A DNA stretch of 64,000 nt from Yoonia vestfoldensis DSM 16212 (GTDB lineage: Bacteria; Pseudomonadota; Alphaproteobacteria; Rhodobacterales; Rhodobacteraceae). Numbering within the stretch: position 1 is the first letter of the stretch; each line of letters opens with the position of its first letter. The DNA lies in assembly GCF_000382265.1 (NCBI RefSeq), contig NZ_KB907974.1, positions 1-64,000 of the forward strand, in the 5' to 3' direction. The translations under genes and the position numbers were made by a program. Under the pieces are notes generated by a model, which was not told the DNA's origin, ran no database searches, and saw nothing but the letters and a program-made list of their open reading frames with translations. Shown one piece after another: positions 9,323 through 17,671 of this stretch.

Positions 9323-9913
9323 TCAGAACGTCACCACGATCCGGTCACTGCTCATCTTGATCTTCAGGCTTCGGCCCGCCTCGGCCAGAAGGCCCGGCAA
9401 AAGCGCGAACTGGACCTGTGCGGCCGAATAGGCAAACGCCGTGTCACCCTCGGCCAGCCGGTCCCACAGATCCGGCTCGATCTTGAAGCGGAGGCTTTCC
9501 GCGCTCAGCACCCAGCGTTCATCGATGAATTGCACGTGGATGTCCCCGCCCACCGGCATCGCCGCCTCGAAACATTGCAGCAGCAACAGCGCGCAGCGGA
9601 CCTCGCGGCGGGGGCGATCCTCGGCCACCTGCCAGAAATAGGTAAACCTGCCACCGCGTGCCAGAACGGATATGAACGACAATACCTCGGTACTGTTCAG
9701 CATCTGATCGGCACTGGCGGCACCATAGGCGATGCGGTAAAATCGGATGCGCGCATTGGCGTTCTGCACGGAATCGGAAATAAGGTCCATCTCCGCGCCC
9801 TGATCGCCATCGGTCAACGAGAGCAATTCGAGGCCATTGCCGATGGCGCCGATTGGGCTGATAAGGTCATGGCATATCCGCGAGCCGACAAGAGTGGCAA
9901 GATCAGGCTGCAT
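9323..9913 (-). CDS. chpT: Histidine phosphotransferase ChpT
   Basis: In Caulobacter ChpT relays phosphate from the hybrid kinase CckA to CtrA and CpdR. The 196-residue protein starts LATLVGSRICHDLISPIGAI, with phosphorylated His15 in the conserved CHDLxSPxxAIxNGLELL helix of the dimerisation domain. A degenerate HATPase-like C-terminal domain follows. ATG at 9913 fits family length. It diverges from the DUF3553 gene, 29 bp away. ctrA and sciP lie 20 kb downstream in this window, so the relay output is encoded nearby. Confidence 0.93.
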   Translation of the reverse strand: MQPDLATLVGSRICHDLISPIGAIGNGLELLSLTDGDQGAEMDLISDSVQNANARIRFYRIAYGAASADQMLNSTEVLSFISVLARGGRFTYFWQVAEDRPRREVRCALLLLQCFEAAMPVGGDIHVQFIDERWVLSAESLRFKIEPDLWDRLAEGDTAFAYSAAQVQFALLPGLLAEAGRSLKIKMSSDRIVVTF

Positions 9914-9942
9914 GAGGTAGGCTCCATTGAGGGGAAACTGTA

Positions 9943-10125
9943 ATGTCGGGAATAAACGCCATCCTCGAACCCGGGATGCTGGTGCGCCATCCGGCGCAGC
10001 CTGACTGGGGTATCGGGCAGGTGCAGTCCAGTATCGCTGGCCGGATCACGGTAAACTTCAGAGAGGCCGGCAAGGTCGTCATTGATGGAAACCACATTCT
10101 CTTGGAACTCATTACATGCACTTAG
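9943..10125 (+). CDS. DUF3553 family protein
   Basis: A 60-residue protein (NAILEPGMLVRHPAQPDWGI, GQVQSSIAGRITVNFREAGK) that matches the DUF3553 pattern, a small SH3-like barrel related to the CarD/RNA-polymerase-interacting and UvrD tail folds. Role unknown. It is divergent from chpT, sharing a 29-bp intergenic region that must hold both starts, and is followed by olsB after about 90 bp. Confidence 0.8.
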   Translation: MSGINAILEPGMLVRHPAQPDWGIGQVQSSIAGRITVNFREAGKVVIDGNHILLELITCT

Positions 10126-10165
10126 TGCAACCTTGAGTAGTCGAATTAAAATTTGTGTCAACCGT

Positions 10166-10193
10166 TTGCTTTGCGAGACTGACCAAGTATGAC
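10166..10193 (+). promoter_or_regulatory. Predicted promoter of olsB-olsA
   Basis: TTGCTT (10166-10171) and TATGAC (10188-10193) with a 16-bp spacer would place the transcript start near 10200, directly at the CtrA box. Both elements match four of six consensus bases, so confidence is modest. Confidence 0.35.
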
Positions 10194-10203
10194 CGTCAAA
10201 AAG

Positions 10204-10218
10204 TTAATCATTTCTTAA
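10204..10218. promoter_or_regulatory. Full CtrA box (TTAA-N7-TTAA)
   Basis: TTAA at 10204-10207 and TTAA at 10215-10218 are separated by exactly seven bases, the full CtrA consensus. The last base is the A of the olsB ATG. Eight fixed A/T bases are rare in this GC-rich sequence, with well under one chance match expected per 64 kb. A site on the start codon and just after the predicted transcript start suggests repression rather than activation. Confidence 0.65.
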
Positions 10219-11033
10219 TGAACAAGATGCACGAAGAGACACGCGATCTGTCCATCGGGGCACGGCCCGGCCCGCAGTTTGCGGTGTCGATCGCACAGAG
10301 CCGTGCCGATGTTCTGGCGGCGCAACGGCTGCGCTATCAGGTGTTCGTGGCCGAATTGGGCGGCGACGGGCCGATGGTGGACCATCGTGCAGGTCTGGAA
10401 CAGGATATCTTCGACGTCCATGCCACCCATCTGATCCTGCGGGACCTGTCCCGCCCGCAGGCGGATCAGGTTGTCGGTGTCTACCGCCTGCTGGACGCGG
10501 CGGCCGCGGCGGCGGCCGGGCAATATTATTGCGAAAACGAATATGACCTGACACGGCTGAAAACATCCGGCTACAGACTGCTGGAACTCGGGCGGTCCTG
10601 CCTGCACCCGGCCTATCGCGGCGGTATCGCGATGATGCATCTGTGGCAGGCGCTTGCAGACTACGTTGCCGTCAACAAGATCGACGTCCTGTTCGGGGTC
10701 GCGTCGTTTCATGGCACCGACCTGGCGCGTCTGGCGGCCCCGCTCAGCCTGCTGTTTCATCGCCATGCGGCGCCCCCCCCGTTTCAGGTCGCGGCGATCG
10801 GACCGGGTGCGCAAAGCTTCACGCCGCTTGCGCTGGACAGGATCGACCGGGTTGCGGCGATGCGCGAGACGCCGGCCCTGATCAAGGCCTACCTGCGGAT
10901 CGGCGGCGTTGTGGGGCAGGGCGTCTTTGTCGACCACGCGTTCAACACCACCGATGTCTGCCTGATCCTGCCCACATCCTGTGTCAGCACGCGGCACCAT
11001 CAGATCTACAAAAGGCCGTTGTCGCATGGCTGA
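10218..11033 (+). CDS. olsB: L-ornithine N-alpha-acyltransferase (OlsB-like)
   Basis: OlsB attaches a 3-hydroxyacyl chain from acyl-ACP to ornithine, giving lyso-ornithine lipid. The product shows the hemolysin-like GNAT pattern: AAQRLRYQVFVAELGG, DVHATHLILRD, RLLELGRSCLHPAYRGG, and DVLFGVASFHGTD. ATG at 10218 is preferred (271 aa); a GTG at 10155 would add 21 residues lacking family similarity. No strong ribosome-binding site is present. A CtrA box overlaps the start. The end overlaps olsA by eight bases, which supports a coupled olsB-olsA operon. Confidence 0.85.
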   Translation: MNKMHEETRDLSIGARPGPQFAVSIAQSRADVLAAQRLRYQVFVAELGGDGPMVDHRAGLEQDIFDVHATHLILRDLSRPQADQVVGVYRLLDAAAAAAAGQYYCENEYDLTRLKTSGYRLLELGRSCLHPAYRGGIAMMHLWQALADYVAVNKIDVLFGVASFHGTDLARLAAPLSLLFHRHAAPPPFQVAAIGPGAQSFTPLALDRIDRVAAMRETPALIKAYLRIGGVVGQGVFVDHAFNTTDVCLILPTSCVSTRHHQIYKRPLSHG

Positions 11034-11844
11034 GACCTGGTACAGCGATCACCCACCGGTGCATGCACCGCTTGGCGCAGGCGGCTGGTGGCGTGTGCTG
11101 CGGCGCGGGCTGCCGCTTGGCTTGCTGGTCTTTGGCGGTTTGTCGGTGCTGCTGCTGATCCGTCTGATCGAACGTCCGCTTTGCGGCCTGCGACGTCCGG
11201 TCACGCCCTATATAACGCAGGCCGTGTGTCGCGCGGCCTTTGTGCTGTTGGGCATCGGGTATCGCGCGCAAGGCACACCGATGCGCGGCGCCGGTGCCGT
11301 CGTCGCCAATCATGCAAGCTGGCTGGACATATTCGCGCTCAATGCCCGCAAGCGGATCTATTTCGTGTCGAAATCCGAAGTCGCGGGCTGGCCGGGGATC
11401 GGCTGGCTGGCGCGCGCGACGGGCACCGTGTTCATCCGCCGCGACCGGCGCGATACGCTGGACCAGATCGTATTGTTCCGTGATCGGCTGCAAGCGGGTC
11501 ACAAGCTGCTGTTTTTTCCCGAAGGCACATCGACCGACGGTCTGCAGGTGCTGCCTTTCAAGCCGACGCTGTTTGCGGCCTTTTTTGACCCTGCCTTGCG
11601 CGGCAATCTCGCGGTGCAGCCGGTCACGATCAGATACCACGCGCCTGCGGGGGCTGACCTGCGGTTCTATGGCTGGTGGGGTGACATGGGGTTCGGGCCG
11701 CATTTGCTCGGCACTTTGGCCGCGCGGCGTCAAGGCGGCGTGACCGTGATCTATCACCCGCCGGTGCAAGTGCGGGATTTCACCGACCGCAAGGCGCTGG
11801 CGCGTGCCTTGGAGGAGCGGGTGCGCGCGGGGCTGGCAGGCTAG
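11026..11844 (+). CDS. olsA: Lyso-ornithine lipid O-acyltransferase (PlsC family)
   Basis: OlsA adds the second acyl chain to lyso-ornithine lipid. The 272-residue protein has an N-terminal membrane anchor (about residues 27-48, LGLLVFGGLSVLLLIRLIE). The acyltransferase motifs are NHASWLD (catalytic NHx4D, about 94-100), a GTVFIRR segment and FPEGTSTDG (about 163). The first ATG overlaps olsB. The family also contains lysophosphatidic acid acyltransferases, so the specific call rests on the olsB partner. A modular repeat starts at its stop codon. Confidence 0.85.
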   Translation: MAETWYSDHPPVHAPLGAGGWWRVLRRGLPLGLLVFGGLSVLLLIRLIERPLCGLRRPVTPYITQAVCRAAFVLLGIGYRAQGTPMRGAGAVVANHASWLDIFALNARKRIYFVSKSEVAGWPGIGWLARATGTVFIRRDRRDTLDQIVLFRDRLQAGHKLLFFPEGTSTDGLQVLPFKPTLFAAFFDPALRGNLAVQPVTIRYHAPAGADLRFYGWWGDMGFGPHLLGTLAARRQGGVTVIYHPPVQVRDFTDRKALARALEERVRAGLAG

Positions 11845-11905
11845 GGGCGCTGCCCCGTTCCCGGATTTCATCCGGGACAAGATGAGTATTTTTGGAAATA
11901 AGAAG
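11844..11905 (+). repeat. Modular intergenic repeat copy
   Basis: GGGGCGCTGCCCC, then CCCGGATTTCATCCGGG, then GAGTATTTTTGGAAATAAGA to AAG, in the same order as at 28590-28655. It begins on the last base of the olsA stop codon and fills the gap to the convergent thiE-like gene. Confidence 0.75.
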
Positions 11906-11908
11906 TCT

Positions 11909-12535
11909 TTAAGAGGTCATCGCCTTCAGGAGCGATCCAAGTGCTTTCGCTGCGTCGTCCTCGCGCCAGATTTCATCGCCGATACCGAAGAAATCGGTAT
12001 GTGGCGTGAGTTGCCGGATCAGGTTTTCGTCCAGCGCGCCTTCGGCGACGACCGGAACTTCGATCATTTCCGACCACCAGGCGAAAAGCTCCAGATCGGC
12101 GGTGCGGCCATCGCCCAAGCCGGAGGCGCCCACGGGGCCAAAGCTGATGTAATCGGCCCCAAGTTCACCCGCGGTCATGCCGTCATGGCGCGAATTGCCG
12201 CAGAATGCCCCGACGATGGCGTCATCGCCCAGATCCTTGCGGATCTTTTTCACCGACCGCGCCGCATCGAGCAGGTGCACCCCGTCCAGCCCCAGCCTGT
12301 CGACCATCAGCACATGGCTTTCGATCACCAGCGCGACGTCGCGGGCATGGGTGACGGCGCGCAAAGCATCAGCCGCGCGCGCGATCTTGCTGTCGTCCTT
12401 GGTCGCAAGCGCCAGCCGGACGCAACCGATTTCGGTGCTGTCCAGACAGGCGGCCAGCCGGTCGGGAAAGGTCATCAGATCAAAATCCGTCGGTGTGATC
12501 AGGTAGATTTGCGGTGTGTCTGCGGCGTCCGACAT
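11909..12535 (-). CDS. Thiamine-phosphate synthase family protein
   Basis: The 208-residue protein has the ThiE/TenI TIM-barrel pattern: IYLITPTDFD at strand 1, GVHLLDAARSVKKIRKDLG, VGAFCGNSRHDGMTAGELGADYISFGPVG, and VVAEGALDENL. ThiE couples the pyrimidine and thiazole moieties to thiamine phosphate. The usual S-x-H motif reads NSRHDG, close to the active form. Several Rhodobacteraceae carry more than one ThiE-like paralogue and no other thi gene is nearby, so the reaction is probable rather than certain. Confidence 0.75.
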   Translation of the reverse strand: MSDAADTPQIYLITPTDFDLMTFPDRLAACLDSTEIGCVRLALATKDDSKIARAADALRAVTHARDVALVIESHVLMVDRLGLDGVHLLDAARSVKKIRKDLGDDAIVGAFCGNSRHDGMTAGELGADYISFGPVGASGLGDGRTADLELFAWWSEMIEVPVVAEGALDENLIRQLTPHTDFFGIGDEIWREDDAAKALGSLLKAMTS

Positions 12536-12660
12536 CTGGCTTGGTCCGGTCTGGGAAAGGTTCGCCCGTCTCTAGCGGGGATCGCAGGCTTTGGCCATGC
12601 CTTGCTTGCCTTGGCGCGGGGTGCGGCGTAACAGGGCGCAGTTTCAGCCAAGGATCCCCG

Positions 12661-13401
12661 ATGCCCGTGACGACCCCGCAGCCTGCCTTTGTCCTGATCC
12701 GTCCGCAGATGGGCGAAAACATCGGGGCCGCCGCGCGCGGCATGTGGAATTTCGGGCTGGACCGGATGCGCGTGATCGCCCCCCGCGACGGCTGGCCCAA
12801 CCAGCGCGCCGTCGCCATGGCAAGCGGGGCGGGCCGTCTGCTCGACGAAGCGCAGCTGTTCGCGGATACCGCCGCCGCGATTGCCGATTGCGATTTCGTC
12901 TATGCCACGACCGCGCGGCCGCGTGGCTTGACCAAGCCGGTCCTGTCGCCCGAGGCCGCGATGCAGGACGCCCGTGCGCGCATCACCGCAGGCGGCAAGG
13001 TCGCCGTCATGTTCGGCCCCGAACGCGCGGGCATGGAAAACGACGATATCGCGCGCGCCAATGCCATCATCTCCGTGCCGGTGAACCCCGATTTTCCATC
13101 ACTGAACCTTGCGCAATGCGTGCTGTTGCTGGGCTATGAATGGCGGCGGGTCGCGACCGAGGTCGTGCCCCTGCGCCATGATGCGCCCGGCGATTGGGCC
13201 ACCCAGATCGAGATCGAGAAACTGGCCGACCATTATCAGGACCGGCTTGACGAGGCGGGGTTCTTTTTCCCCGCCGACAAGGCTCCGAATATGCAGATGA
13301 ACCTGCGCAACCTGTGGTCGCGGATGCCGCTGACGCGGGCGGATGTGCAGATGCTGCACGGCATCCTGCGCCAGATGGTGCGCTGGAAGGACCGCGGTTA
13401 G
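12661..13401 (+). CDS. trmJ: RNA 2'-O-methyltransferase, TrmJ type (SPOUT/TrmH family)
   Basis: The 246-residue protein starts with the SpoU motif 1, FVLIRPQMGENIGAAARGM. It then shows MFGPERAGMENDDI (motif 2) and VPVNPDFPSLNLAQCVLLLGYE (motif 3), which form the SAM-binding knot. TrmJ methylates the 2'-OH of position 32 in several tRNAs. ATG at 12661 begins the conserved region; an upstream in-frame ATG at 12514 would add an unrelated Arg/Gly-rich leader. Confidence 0.88.
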   Translation: MPVTTPQPAFVLIRPQMGENIGAAARGMWNFGLDRMRVIAPRDGWPNQRAVAMASGAGRLLDEAQLFADTAAAIADCDFVYATTARPRGLTKPVLSPEAAMQDARARITAGGKVAVMFGPERAGMENDDIARANAIISVPVNPDFPSLNLAQCVLLLGYEWRRVATEVVPLRHDAPGDWATQIEIEKLADHYQDRLDEAGFFFPADKAPNMQMNLRNLWSRMPLTRADVQMLHGILRQMVRWKDRG

Positions 13402-13475
13402 GACCTGTGGCACCCTGACGCTTGCGCTTGGGGCGTGCCGGACCTAGGTTCCGCCGCAACAAGACGGAGACGGCC

Positions 13476-14612
13476 ATGGCAACCAAGCGCAGCATTTTCG
13501 AAGAGGTCGGCGACAGCCCCAAACAGGCCGCGACCCCCGGCGGGATCGCGCGTGCCGGACAAGGCGCGCGGCTGGCGATCAGGGCGTGGTTGATGGCGCT
13601 TTTCGCGCTGGTCGTCATCATGATCGCGGTGGGCGGGCTCACCCGCCTGACCGACAGCGGCCTGTCGATCACCGAATGGGCCCCGGTGACCGGCGCATTG
13701 CCGCCCCTGTCCGCCGAGGCGTGGCAGGTCGAGTTCGATAAATACCGCGAGATCCCGCAATATCAGTTGATGAACCGCGGGATGAGCATGGAGGAATTCA
13801 AGGTCATCTATTACTGGGAATGGGGCCATCGCCAGTTGGGCCGGTTCATCGGCCTCGTCTGGGCATTGGGTTTCTTTTACTTCCTGTTGCGCCGCCAGAT
13901 TCCGGCGGGTTGGACCGGACGGTTGCTGTTCCTTGGCGCTTTGGGCGGATTACAGGGGGCGATCGGCTGGTGGATGGTGGCATCGGGCCTGCAAGAGGGC
14001 ATGTTGAGCGTTGCGTCCTACCGTCTGGCCACCCATCTGGGGCTGGCTTTTGTGATTTTCGGCTTCATCGCCTGGTATGTCTATCTTCTGGGCCGCCCGT
14101 CGGCTGATCTGTTGCAGGCACGCCGGTCGGGGGACGGGCGGCTGGCGAAATGGGGCGGCGTGCTGGTGGGGCTGGCCTTTGTGCAGATCCTGCTGGGCGC
14201 GCTGGTCGCTGGCATCGACGCGGGCCGCGCCTTTCCCGACTGGCCGTTGATGGCGGGCGGGTTCTTTCCGCCCGAGCCTTTCAACCTTGACCCGGTCTGG
14301 CGCAATTTCTTTGAAGATGCGGGGCTGGTGCAGTTCATGCACCGGATGGCGGGCTATATCCTTTTTGCAGGCGCGCTGGTGGTCTGGTGGATCGCGCGCA
14401 GCGCAGCCAACAGATATATCCGTGCAGCGTTCAACATGATGATGGCGGTGATGACATTACAAGTCGTGCTGGGAATCGTGACGGTGATCTATTCTGCACC
14501 TGTGCATCTGGCGATCACGCATCAATTCGTGGCGGTCGTGCTTTGGGCCACGATCCTGCGCGCGCGGTTCATGGCGCGCTATCCTAAACCCCAATCCGTA
14601 AGGACCGCTTGA
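13476..14612 (+). CDS. ctaA: Heme A synthase (COX15/CtaA type 2)
   Basis: It oxidises the C8 methyl of heme O to a formyl group, giving heme A for cytochrome c oxidase. The 378-residue membrane protein has eight predicted transmembrane helices and the COX15 signatures GGLTRLTDSGLSITEWAPVT, YYWEWGHRQLGR (heme ligand His), THLGLAFVIFGF and QFMHRMAGYIL. GGAGACGG precedes ATG 13476. The stop overlaps the start of the carboxypeptidase gene (TGATG). Confidence 0.96.
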   Translation: MATKRSIFEEVGDSPKQAATPGGIARAGQGARLAIRAWLMALFALVVIMIAVGGLTRLTDSGLSITEWAPVTGALPPLSAEAWQVEFDKYREIPQYQLMNRGMSMEEFKVIYYWEWGHRQLGRFIGLVWALGFFYFLLRRQIPAGWTGRLLFLGALGGLQGAIGWWMVASGLQEGMLSVASYRLATHLGLAFVIFGFIAWYVYLLGRPSADLLQARRSGDGRLAKWGGVLVGLAFVQILLGALVAGIDAGRAFPDWPLMAGGFFPPEPFNLDPVWRNFFEDAGLVQFMHRMAGYILFAGALVVWWIARSAANRYIRAAFNMMMAVMTLQVVLGIVTVIYSAPVHLAITHQFVAVVLWATILRARFMARYPKPQSVRTA

Positions 14613-16081
14613 TGAGTGCATATACCGAACTGATGGCCTTCCAGCGCGACACCGAGGCGCTGGCGCAGGTGGCTGGCCGTCTGGGGTGGGATCAGGAAAC
14701 CGTGATGCCCGATGGCGCAGGCCCGCAACGCGCCGAGGAACATGGCGCGATGGCCAGCATCCTGCACGCCCGTCGCACCGACCCGCGCGTGGGTGACTGG
14801 CTGGAGGCGGCCGAGGCGGCCGATGATGTCGCCGCCGCCAACCTGCGCCATATCCGCCGCGGTTTCGACCGCGCGACCAAGGTGCCGGCACGGCTGGCCA
14901 CGGAACTCGCGCAGACCACATCCCGCGCGCACAGGATCTGGGCCAAGGCCCGCGCCGAAGAGGATGTCGCGGCGTTTCTGCCGGTGCTGCAACAGGTGTT
15001 GGACCTGCGCCGCGAAGAGGCTGCCGCCATCGCGGGCAATGCCGATCCTTATGACGCGCTGCTCGATGATTACGAACCCGGCGCGACGGGGGCGAGCCTG
15101 AGTGCGATGTTCGCCGCCTTGCGCCCGCGCTTGGTGGACTTGCGCGCCGCCGTGCTGGACCGGCCCAAGCCGCCCGCCCTGACGGGCCTGTTCGACGAGA
15201 CAGCGCAGCTTGCGCTGTCGACCAAGCTTGCGCTCGCCTTTGGCTATGACCTTGATACGGGGCGCATCGACAAGGCGGTGCATCCGTTCTCCTCGGGTTC
15301 CGGCCTTGATGTGCGGATCACGACCCGCACCAACCCTGCCGATCCGTTCAACTGTTTCTATTCCACGATCCACGAGGTCGGCCATGCCGCCTATGAACAG
15401 GGGATCGACCGTGCGCATCTGCTGACACCGCTGGGGGCCGGCGTGTCGATGGGCGTGCATGAAAGCCAGAGCCGGATTTACGAAAACCAGCTTGGCCGCA
15501 GCCGCGCCTTTACCGGCTGGCTTTACGGGCAGATGCGGGATGCATTCGGCGATTTCGGCATCGCGGATGAAGATGCCTTTTATGCCTGCGTCAACCGCGT
15601 CAGCGACGGGTTCATCCGCACCGAAGCGGACGAGCTGCAATATAACCTGCATGTGCTGCTGCGTTTCGATCTGGAACGCGTGCTGGTGTCGGGCGATCTG
15701 GCGGTGACCGATCTGGAGGCGGCGTGGAACGACCGCTTTGCCGCCGATTTCGGTTTCGCTGTGGACCGTCCGTCCAACGGCGTCTTGCAGGATGTGCACT
15801 GGTCCGAAGGATTGTTCGGTTATTTCCCGACCTACACCTTGGGCAATGTCTATGCGGGTTGCCTGCATCAGGCGCTGCGTGCGGCGGTGCCGGATCTGGA
15901 CGATGATCTGGCGCGCGGGGATACGTCACGCGCGACGGGCTGGCTGCGCCGCAATCTGCAGCAATTCGGGGGGCTGCGGACACCGGTCGAGACGATCACC
16001 CATGCGGCAGGCTTTGCGCCGCAGGAGGGGCCGTTGCTGGACTATCTGGAGGCGAAGTTTTCGGGGATATATGGCCTCTAG
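14612..16081 (+). CDS. M32 family metallocarboxypeptidase
   Basis: The 489-residue protein has the M32 (Taq carboxypeptidase) zinc site HEVGHAAYE at about 254-262 and the third ligand in GVHESQSRIYENQLGRS at about 284. FIRTEADELQYNLHV and GYFPTYTLGNVYAG are also typical family segments. It removes C-terminal residues from peptides in the cytoplasm. ATG at 14612 overlaps the ctaA stop and has AAGGA upstream, so translational coupling is likely. There is no obvious functional link with heme A. Confidence 0.95.
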   Translation: MSAYTELMAFQRDTEALAQVAGRLGWDQETVMPDGAGPQRAEEHGAMASILHARRTDPRVGDWLEAAEAADDVAAANLRHIRRGFDRATKVPARLATELAQTTSRAHRIWAKARAEEDVAAFLPVLQQVLDLRREEAAAIAGNADPYDALLDDYEPGATGASLSAMFAALRPRLVDLRAAVLDRPKPPALTGLFDETAQLALSTKLALAFGYDLDTGRIDKAVHPFSSGSGLDVRITTRTNPADPFNCFYSTIHEVGHAAYEQGIDRAHLLTPLGAGVSMGVHESQSRIYENQLGRSRAFTGWLYGQMRDAFGDFGIADEDAFYACVNRVSDGFIRTEADELQYNLHVLLRFDLERVLVSGDLAVTDLEAAWNDRFAADFGFAVDRPSNGVLQDVHWSEGLFGYFPTYTLGNVYAGCLHQALRAAVPDLDDDLARGDTSRATGWLRRNLQQFGGLRTPVETITHAAGFAPQEGPLLDYLEAKFSGIYGL

Positions 16082-16090
16082 AACTTTTAT

Positions 16091-16122
16091 GCCTCCGGCG
16101 GGGATATTTTTACTCTGAAGAT
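16091..16122 (+). repeat. Short copy of the modular intergenic repeat
   Basis: GCCTCCGGCGGGGATATTTT followed by TACTCTGAAGA matches the last module (CCGGGGAGTATTT..GAAATAAGAAG) seen at five other gene ends. It lies between the convergent ends of the carboxypeptidase and the enoyl-CoA hydratase and runs into the last codons of the latter. Confidence 0.5.
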
Positions 16123-16901
16123 GACCAGTCGGGGGGGCGCTTTTCGAGGAACGCAGTGATCCCCTCGTCGGTGTCGCGCACCATCATGTTCTCGACCATC
16201 ACGGCGCTGGTATAGGCATAGGCTTCGGCGGTGGTCAGTTGCGCCTGATCGTAGAAGGCGGATTTGCCGATCTTGACCGCGACGGGCAGTTTGGCAGCGA
16301 TGGATTGCGCAAGGGCGCGGGTTTCATCGGCGAGTGTTGCCAGCGGCACCGCGCGGTTGATCAGGCCAAGGCGGGTGGCCTCGTCGGCATGGATGAAGCG
16401 GCCTGTCGTCAGCATTTCGAACGCGGCCTTGCGGGGAATGTTGCGGGTCAGCGCCACCATCGGAGTGGAACAGAACAGCCCGATATTGACGCCGTTCACG
16501 CCAAAGCGGGTGTCATCGGCCGCAATCGCCATGTCGCAGGTGGCGACCAGCTGGCACCCTGCAGCGGTCGCGATGCCATGGACCTGCGCGATGACAGGCT
16601 GCGGCATTGACTGGATGCGCTGCATGACGGCTGCACAGCGCGCGAAGATATCCGCAAAATAGGCGGCCCCGCCATCGGCGGCCTGCCGTCCCGCCTGCAT
16701 TTCGCGCAGATCATGGCCCGCGCAAAAGGCCTTGCCACTGCCCGCGATGATGACCGCACGGACCTCCGTATCGTCGACGATCTGGTCCAGCGTGCCGTGC
16801 AGGGCCGCCAGCATGGCGTCAGACAGCGCGTTGAGCCTGTCGGGTGCGTTCAGCGTCAGATGGGCGATATGGTCGCGGTCTTGGCGCAGCAGGATATCCA
16901 T
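16110..16901 (-). CDS. Enoyl-CoA hydratase/isomerase family protein
   Basis: The 263-residue crotonase-fold protein shows SGKAFCAGHDLREM (oxyanion loop one), QVHGIATAAGCQLVATCDMA (second oxyanion glycine) and FGVNGVNIGLFCSTP. Such proteins hydrate enoyl-CoA in fatty-acid or amino-acid breakdown. The usual catalytic Glu of the EVxLG segment is not clear, so the precise reaction is open. ATG at 16901 follows AAAGGAC and begins the family; a longer open frame upstream to 17408 is unrelated in sequence. It diverges from a thioesterase gene. Confidence 0.88.
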   Translation of the reverse strand: MDILLRQDRDHIAHLTLNAPDRLNALSDAMLAALHGTLDQIVDDTEVRAVIIAGSGKAFCAGHDLREMQAGRQAADGGAAYFADIFARCAAVMQRIQSMPQPVIAQVHGIATAAGCQLVATCDMAIAADDTRFGVNGVNIGLFCSTPMVALTRNIPRKAAFEMLTTGRFIHADEATRLGLINRAVPLATLADETRALAQSIAAKLPVAVKIGKSAFYDQAQLTTAEAYAYTSAVMVENMMVRDTDEGITAFLEKRPPDWSSSE

Positions 16902-16961
16902 CGGCTTGTCCTTTGTCGGGTGTGGCATCATGCTAAGCCAGCACAGGCCAGAGGGGAAGTC

Positions 16962-17381
16962 ATGACGCTGAAAATGGATGCCGCCGATCTGCACGCGTTT
17001 CTGGAAACAGCTTTTCCGCAGGTACAGGGTGATTTCATCATTGCCGACCTGTCGGCTGACCGGATCACGGTGCAGATGCCTGTCGCAGAGCGCCACCTGC
17101 GCCCGGGCGACACGGTTTCGGGGCCTGCGATGTTCGCGCTGGCGGATGTGACGGCCTATCTGATCATTCTTGCCAATATCGGACCCAAGGCGCTGGCCGT
17201 CACCACCAATTGCAGCATTGATTTCATGCGCAAGCCCGCCGCCGGGCAGATGCTGGTCTGCGAGGCGCGGCTGCTGAAGCTCGGCCGTGCGCTGGCCGTG
17301 ACGGATGCGCTGATCTATAGCGCGGGGCAGGCGGCCCCTGTGGCGCGGGCCAGTCTGACTTACGCGATCCCGCGTGCCTGA
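16962..17381 (+). CDS. PaaI-type hotdog thioesterase
   Basis: The 139-residue protein has the hotdog-fold pattern HLRPGDTVSGPAMFALADVT and TTNCSIDFMRKPAAGQML, as in PaaI/YbgC-like acyl-CoA thioesterases. ATG at 16962 follows AGAGGGGAA. It is divergent from the enoyl-CoA hydratase by 60 bp and both act on CoA thioesters, so a shared acyl-CoA pathway is possible. Substrate unknown. Confidence 0.85.
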   Translation: MTLKMDAADLHAFLETAFPQVQGDFIIADLSADRITVQMPVAERHLRPGDTVSGPAMFALADVTAYLIILANIGPKALAVTTNCSIDFMRKPAAGQMLVCEARLLKLGRALAVTDALIYSAGQAAPVARASLTYAIPRA

Positions 17382-17383
17382 AA

Positions 17384-17409
17384 AATGGGCCGGGAAACCC
17401 CGGCCCATT
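17384..17409. terminator. Bidirectional terminator between thioesterase and DUF1127 genes
   Basis: ATGGGCCGGG and CCCCGGCCCAT form a long GC-rich hairpin with a three-base AAA loop. A-rich bases to its left supply a U run for the minus-strand transcript. Confidence 0.6.
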
Positions 17410-17427
17410 CAGGAAGAGGCGGGGCTG

Positions 17428-17655
17428 TCAGGCCCGCCAGAAAGGCTTGGACGCTTCGGCAACCGCCGCGGGGTGGTCCAGGCCAATATCGGTCAAAAGA
17501 TACGGTGGCAGAGCGCGCAAATGGCGCCGCGTGCGCCGGCGCAGGTCCCATGTGGTCACGATCACCGCAAAACGCAGGGCCAGTCCGGCCATGACCGGCA
17601 CATGGGACTGGCTGGTCAGAACCGCGATTTGCATTGGCTGGATCGTATATGACAT
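17428..17655 (-). CDS. DUF1127 small basic protein (75 aa)
   Basis: The C-terminal half (..RRRTRRHLRALPPYLLTDIG) carries the DUF1127 arginine-rich helix with an L..L..DIGL end. Several such proteins bind RNA in alphaproteobacteria (for example CcaF1 in Rhodobacter). At 75 aa it is longer than the usual 45-50, with an extra hydrophobic N-terminal part. GAAAGGA precedes ATG 17655; an upstream start at 17739 is rejected because it lies inside the opposing promoter. Divergent from the MocR regulator, 87 bp apart, so it may be its target. Confidence 0.8.
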   Translation of the reverse strand: MSYTIQPMQIAVLTSQSHVPVMAGLALRFAVIVTTWDLRRRTRRHLRALPPYLLTDIGLDHPAAVAEASKPFWRA

Positions 17656-17671
17656 GGGACAATCCTTTCGT

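Noticed and set aside
14579-15868. 429-codon minus-strand ORF over the M32 carboxypeptidase
   Set aside because: Antisense of a gene with an intact HEVGH site.
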